Assembly (NCBI GenBank): GCA_025996895.1
Contig: BNTW01000038.1
Coordinates: 1 to 26,388, forward strand
Direction: 5' to 3'
Origin: Bacteroidia bacterium
GTDB taxonomy: Bacteria; Bacteroidota; Bacteroidia; Bacteroidales; Azobacteroidaceae
DNA: 26,388 bases
Positions 24,193 to 26,388 of this stretch are shown piece after piece. A program made the translations under genes and the position numbers. The notes beneath the pieces are model-generated. The model was not told where the DNA came from. It searched no databases and was given only the letters and a program-made list of their open reading frames with translations. Every line of letters begins with the position of its first letter. Positions within the stretch are counted from its first letter, which is position 1.

Positions 24193-26292
24193 CTATTTTA
24201 TTCTATGTTTTTTATAGTATATTCCATTTCCAATGCCAACGTATATAGGTCCAAAAGGTATCCACCATCCTGCATAATCGTACCATTTAGCATGTAAACT
24301 TAAACTGTTTATCAATGTACGATGTGACGGAACATAGTAATCATAATATTGACCGCTTGTCGCTGTATGATTAACATCCAAAGGATTCTTATAAAAATTC
24401 CAACCTTTAGATGTACCATTAATATAACTACCATTGTCTCGTTGTTCTTCATATAAATTCAAGTATGTATAAAATCCTGCTACATTCTCATTGAAATACA
24501 TGAAAGCTCTACGATTGGCGTCCTGTTCAAATGGTTGATATTTGTGATAACCATCTCCATTTGCACTCATTAAACTGGGTAATCCTACTCTGGCAAGATA
24601 CCCCCAGCCCATCTCTTGGCTTTGAAGGTAATGTCCGTATTCATGCTGGAATAATGAATTATTTGGATCTGCCTTTAATTCTCTGTTGCCTGTGATAAAA
24701 CTGCCCATTGTTACGGCTCCTGATCCCCAATTATTTCCACTTGATACGGTTGCGCCTCCCCAATAATCAACTTTATCTACCTGCCCGGCATAATTACTGA
24801 TCTGGGCAAATCCGTAACCAAATAAAGTTTGTGGCAGTTGCCAAGTAAAACGAGATATGACTTCCCAAACACGACCACCAAAGTTTTTATTTGGATCAGA
24901 AGCAAACAAGCCTGCCCATATTTTAACTTCATTCACTCCACCTTCCCAAGCCGATTTAAAGACATTCTTTCCAGTAAATACCCCTTTCCAAAAACCTGCT
25001 ATAAACCCAAATATAAACTCTCCATTAGGATCAGTGTATTTCATCGGATTGTTCAGTGCATAGCTGTACCGGTTAAAACTTTGGCTGAAATCCGGTGCCT
25101 GTACATACGGGTCTGGGCTTAAAAACCGTCCGACTGCCGGGTCATACAAGCGGGCATTCATATTGATTAGTCCGAATTCCGTCAAATGTTCATGACCGGT
25201 ATAACCGCGACCGAGAAACAATTCCGGCTCGCTACCGGGAGCATAAGCCACCCGATTGCTTGGATTGCGCAACCTTCCCCATGCATCATAACTCAATTCT
25301 TGTACCACCGAGCCGCTGCTCGTGGTGATATGGGTAATACTACCCAGATAATCTCTGCAAATATAATAAATATTCCAATTCCCACCATTATCCCGGACAT
25401 AAACTGCAGGCGCAGTGTAAAAATCACCTCCTAAATAGAATTTTTCCCTGATTTTTCCGGTTTGCTTATGAAATTCATACTTGTCCATAACGTAGTAGCG
25501 GGTGTATTCCGTCACACTGTTCTTTTCCATCTTCATTACTTTCCGGCTGCCCGAAGCATCGTAGGTGAATGTGGCTTTGTAATTGTTTTCAGTAATTGTT
25601 GCCGGACGGTCGAATGACGTATAAGTAACTGTTTGACTGCGTTGCGGCACTATGTTTGCAATGGCCGTAACACCTGTCACCGCGTAAGGCTTGCTGCTGT
25701 TAGCATAAACATAAGTTCCCATACCCGGTTTGGACGTGATATTTCCTTTGCTGTCGTAACCGATAGTAGAGCCGTCAAGCAAAGTCAGTCGATTGAGATT
25801 GTCGTAACCGAACGTTTCCGCATTATAGGTCTTATTATTGGTTAAAGACGACAGATTACCGGTTTTTGCTTGGAAATTATAAGAAAAATCTTGCAACGTG
25901 CCGACTTTTCTCCGGGTAGGCAGTCCGTAAGCATTGTATTCATACGTTCGCGCAAGGCTTCCGGTCGTTACACTCGTCGGTTGTCCAAAAACGTTTTCGG
26001 CTGTCAGTTTCCAGATAGAAGTCGAATTGTTAAGCTTGATTTCCGTCAAATAACCATTGGTATAAATGTAATTTTCCGTCAGATTAACCGTAGAGCCATC
26101 ATATACAATAGAAGATACCTGTCCGAGTGAATTGTAATTATACGTTTTACTCATCCACCGGGAAAGAATATCTTCCGTTTCTGTCAGCAATCGTCCATAG
26201 CTGTCGTATGTATAATCAGTATAAATGCTGTTGCTGCTTTCTATCCATTCTAATTGATTTTTAGATAATGTCTTATTGTAATTGATATATTT
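24193..26292 (-). CDS. RHS/YD-repeat protein, 5'-truncated, with HEYGH-containing C-terminal tip
   Basis: The open frame runs from just after a TAA at 26293-26295 to the stop at 24193, without a convincing start; the first ATG is at 26154. Its beginning already reads as YD repeat (YTDYTYDSYGRLL), so the N-terminal bulk is missing. YD units continue (TYEYNAYGLPTR, FGYDNLNRLT, FTYDASGSRKV), then the RHS core DYLGSITHI ... RLYDPAVGRFLSPDPY ... NPMKYTDPNGE. After the core comes a tip of about 270 residues with hydrophobic stretches and QHEYGHYLQS (24628-24648), a zinc-peptidase-like HExxH, followed by FEQDANRRA. In RHS proteins the tip is the variable, often toxic part. Whether this copy is expressed is doubtful. 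Confidence 0.85.
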   Translation of the reverse strand, partial: KYINYNKTLSKNQLEWIESSNSIYTDYTYDSYGRLLTETEDILSRWMSKTYNYNSLGQVSSIVYDGSTVNLTENYIYTNGYLTEIKLNNSTSIWKLTAENVFGQPTSVTTGSLARTYEYNAYGLPTRRKVGTLQDFSYNFQAKTGNLSSLTNNKTYNAETFGYDNLNRLTLLDGSTIGYDSKGNITSKPGMGTYVYANSSKPYAVTGVTAIANIVPQRSQTVTYTSFDRPATITENNYKATFTYDASGSRKVMKMEKNSVTEYTRYYVMDKYEFHKQTGKIREKFYLGGDFYTAPAVYVRDNGGNWNIYYICRDYLGSITHITTSSGSVVQELSYDAWGRLRNPSNRVAYAPGSEPELFLGRGYTGHEHLTEFGLINMNARLYDPAVGRFLSPDPYVQAPDFSQSFNRYSYALNNPMKYTDPNGEFIFGFIAGFWKGVFTGKNVFKSAWEGGVNEVKIWAGLFASDPNKNFGGRVWEVISRFTWQLPQTLFGYGFAQISNYAGQVDKVDYWGGATVSSGNNWGSGAVTMGSFITGNRELKADPNNSLFQHEYGHYLQSQEMGWGYLARVGLPSLMSANGDGYHKYQPFEQDANRRAFMYFNENVAGFYTYLNLYEEQRDNGSYINGTSKGWNFYKNPLDVNHTATSGQYYDYYVPSHRTLINSLSLHAKWYDYAGWWIPFGPIYVGIGNGIYYKKHRIK

Positions 26293-26304
26293 TTACTATC
26301 TTTG
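26276..26304 (+). promoter_or_regulatory. Bacteroidota promoter for the right-edge ORF
   Basis: TTG at 26276-26278 and TATCTTTG at 26297-26304, with 18 nt between, fit the -33/-7 consensus. The predicted start is about 7 nt before the ATG at 26318, so the message would be nearly leaderless. Confidence 0.5.
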
Positions 26305-26317
26305 CGACAAAAAAGTC

Positions 26318-26388
26318 ATGTTAGAAATTAAAGATTATTTTTGTCCTCAAGAATCTTGCAAATCTTATGGATTACGCAATCATGGCAA
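26318..26388 (+). CDS. Partial transposase-like ORF with N-terminal zinc-finger pair
   Basis: Only 23 codons are inside the window: MLEIKDYFCPQESCKSYGLR, then NHG. The C-P-x3-C-x3-G pattern resembles the N-terminal zinc-binding segment of IS1-like and helix-turn-helix transposases (CPN..C..YGKRN.GN), where a few more cysteines follow. The location at a break in the RHS gene supports a mobile origin. With so little sequence the family cannot be fixed, and another zinc-ribbon protein remains possible. Confidence 0.5.
   Translation, partial: MLEIKDYFCPQESCKSYGLRNHG

Larger units (their letters stand above)
26270..26388 (+). mobile_element. Probable left end of an insertion sequence cutting the RHS gene
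   Basis: The RHS reading frame ends in a TAA at about 26293. Next to it a plus-strand promoter and a transposase-like ORF begin and run out of the window. The exact junction is not visible; I place it near 26270, where YD-like coding sense stops. Terminal inverted repeats and target duplication cannot be checked because the other end lies outside. Confidence 0.4.

Noticed and set aside
24829..25122. Plus-strand open frames of 60-100 codons opposite the RHS gene
   Set aside because: They are antisense to a clearly coding frame and have no recognisable motif or promoter.
1..26388. CRISPR array, prophage or integrase-att structure
   Set aside because: No regularly spaced direct repeats, no phage structural genes and no integrase were seen; the tRNA-Gly is flanked by housekeeping genes on both sides.

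Overview
The window comes from the chromosome of a Bacteroidota member, most likely order Bacteroidales and T9SS-positive. The evidence is threefold: adjacent PorU and PorV genes of the type IX secretion system; Bacteroidota-style promoters (TAnnTTTG at -7, TTTG/TTG about 20 nt upstream, almost no Shine-Dalgarno signal); and the typical gene set (DapL lysine branch, SpeA-type arginine decarboxylase, SUI1/YciH, HtrB/LpxL-type acyltransferase).

Left part (1-2.2 kb). A frameshifted, truncated ORF6N-type remnant opens the window. It is followed by a minus-strand cluster yciH-psd-pssA, which would make phosphatidylethanolamine from CDP-diacylglycerol and serine. A divergent promoter pair at 2237-2287 serves this cluster and the next operon.

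T9SS operon (2.3-10.8 kb, plus). A very tightly packed series runs FAH-family hydrolase, porU, porV, ispF, a secreted S8 subtilase with a T9SS-type C-terminal tail, and xseA. PorV and PorU shuttle and process cargo at the outer membrane, and the subtilase is a plausible cargo encoded in the same transcript. A minus-strand secreted esterase converges on xseA.

Housekeeping block (11.7-18.7 kb, plus). dapF-dapL (meso-diaminopimelate), tRNA-Gly(CCC), speA-xth-histidine kinase, then a pyridoxal/pyridoxamine kinase.

Minus-strand block (18.7-23.4 kb). An lpxL-like acyltransferase, a family 2 glycosyltransferase and uvrA overlap translationally. The acyltransferase has an unusually short N-terminus. 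About 360 bp of non-genic DNA with several hairpins follows.

Accessory end (23.7-26.4 kb). The 3' part of an RHS/YD-repeat gene has a C-terminal tip with an HEYGH zinc-peptidase-like motif and is followed 3 bp later by a small lipoprotein gene. The RHS frame is cut at its 5' side beside a plus-strand zinc-finger ORF that looks like the start of a transposase. This RHS tip plus lipoprotein is the least conventional part of the window and the best candidate for an undescribed effector/partner pair. The rest is mainly conserved core genome.
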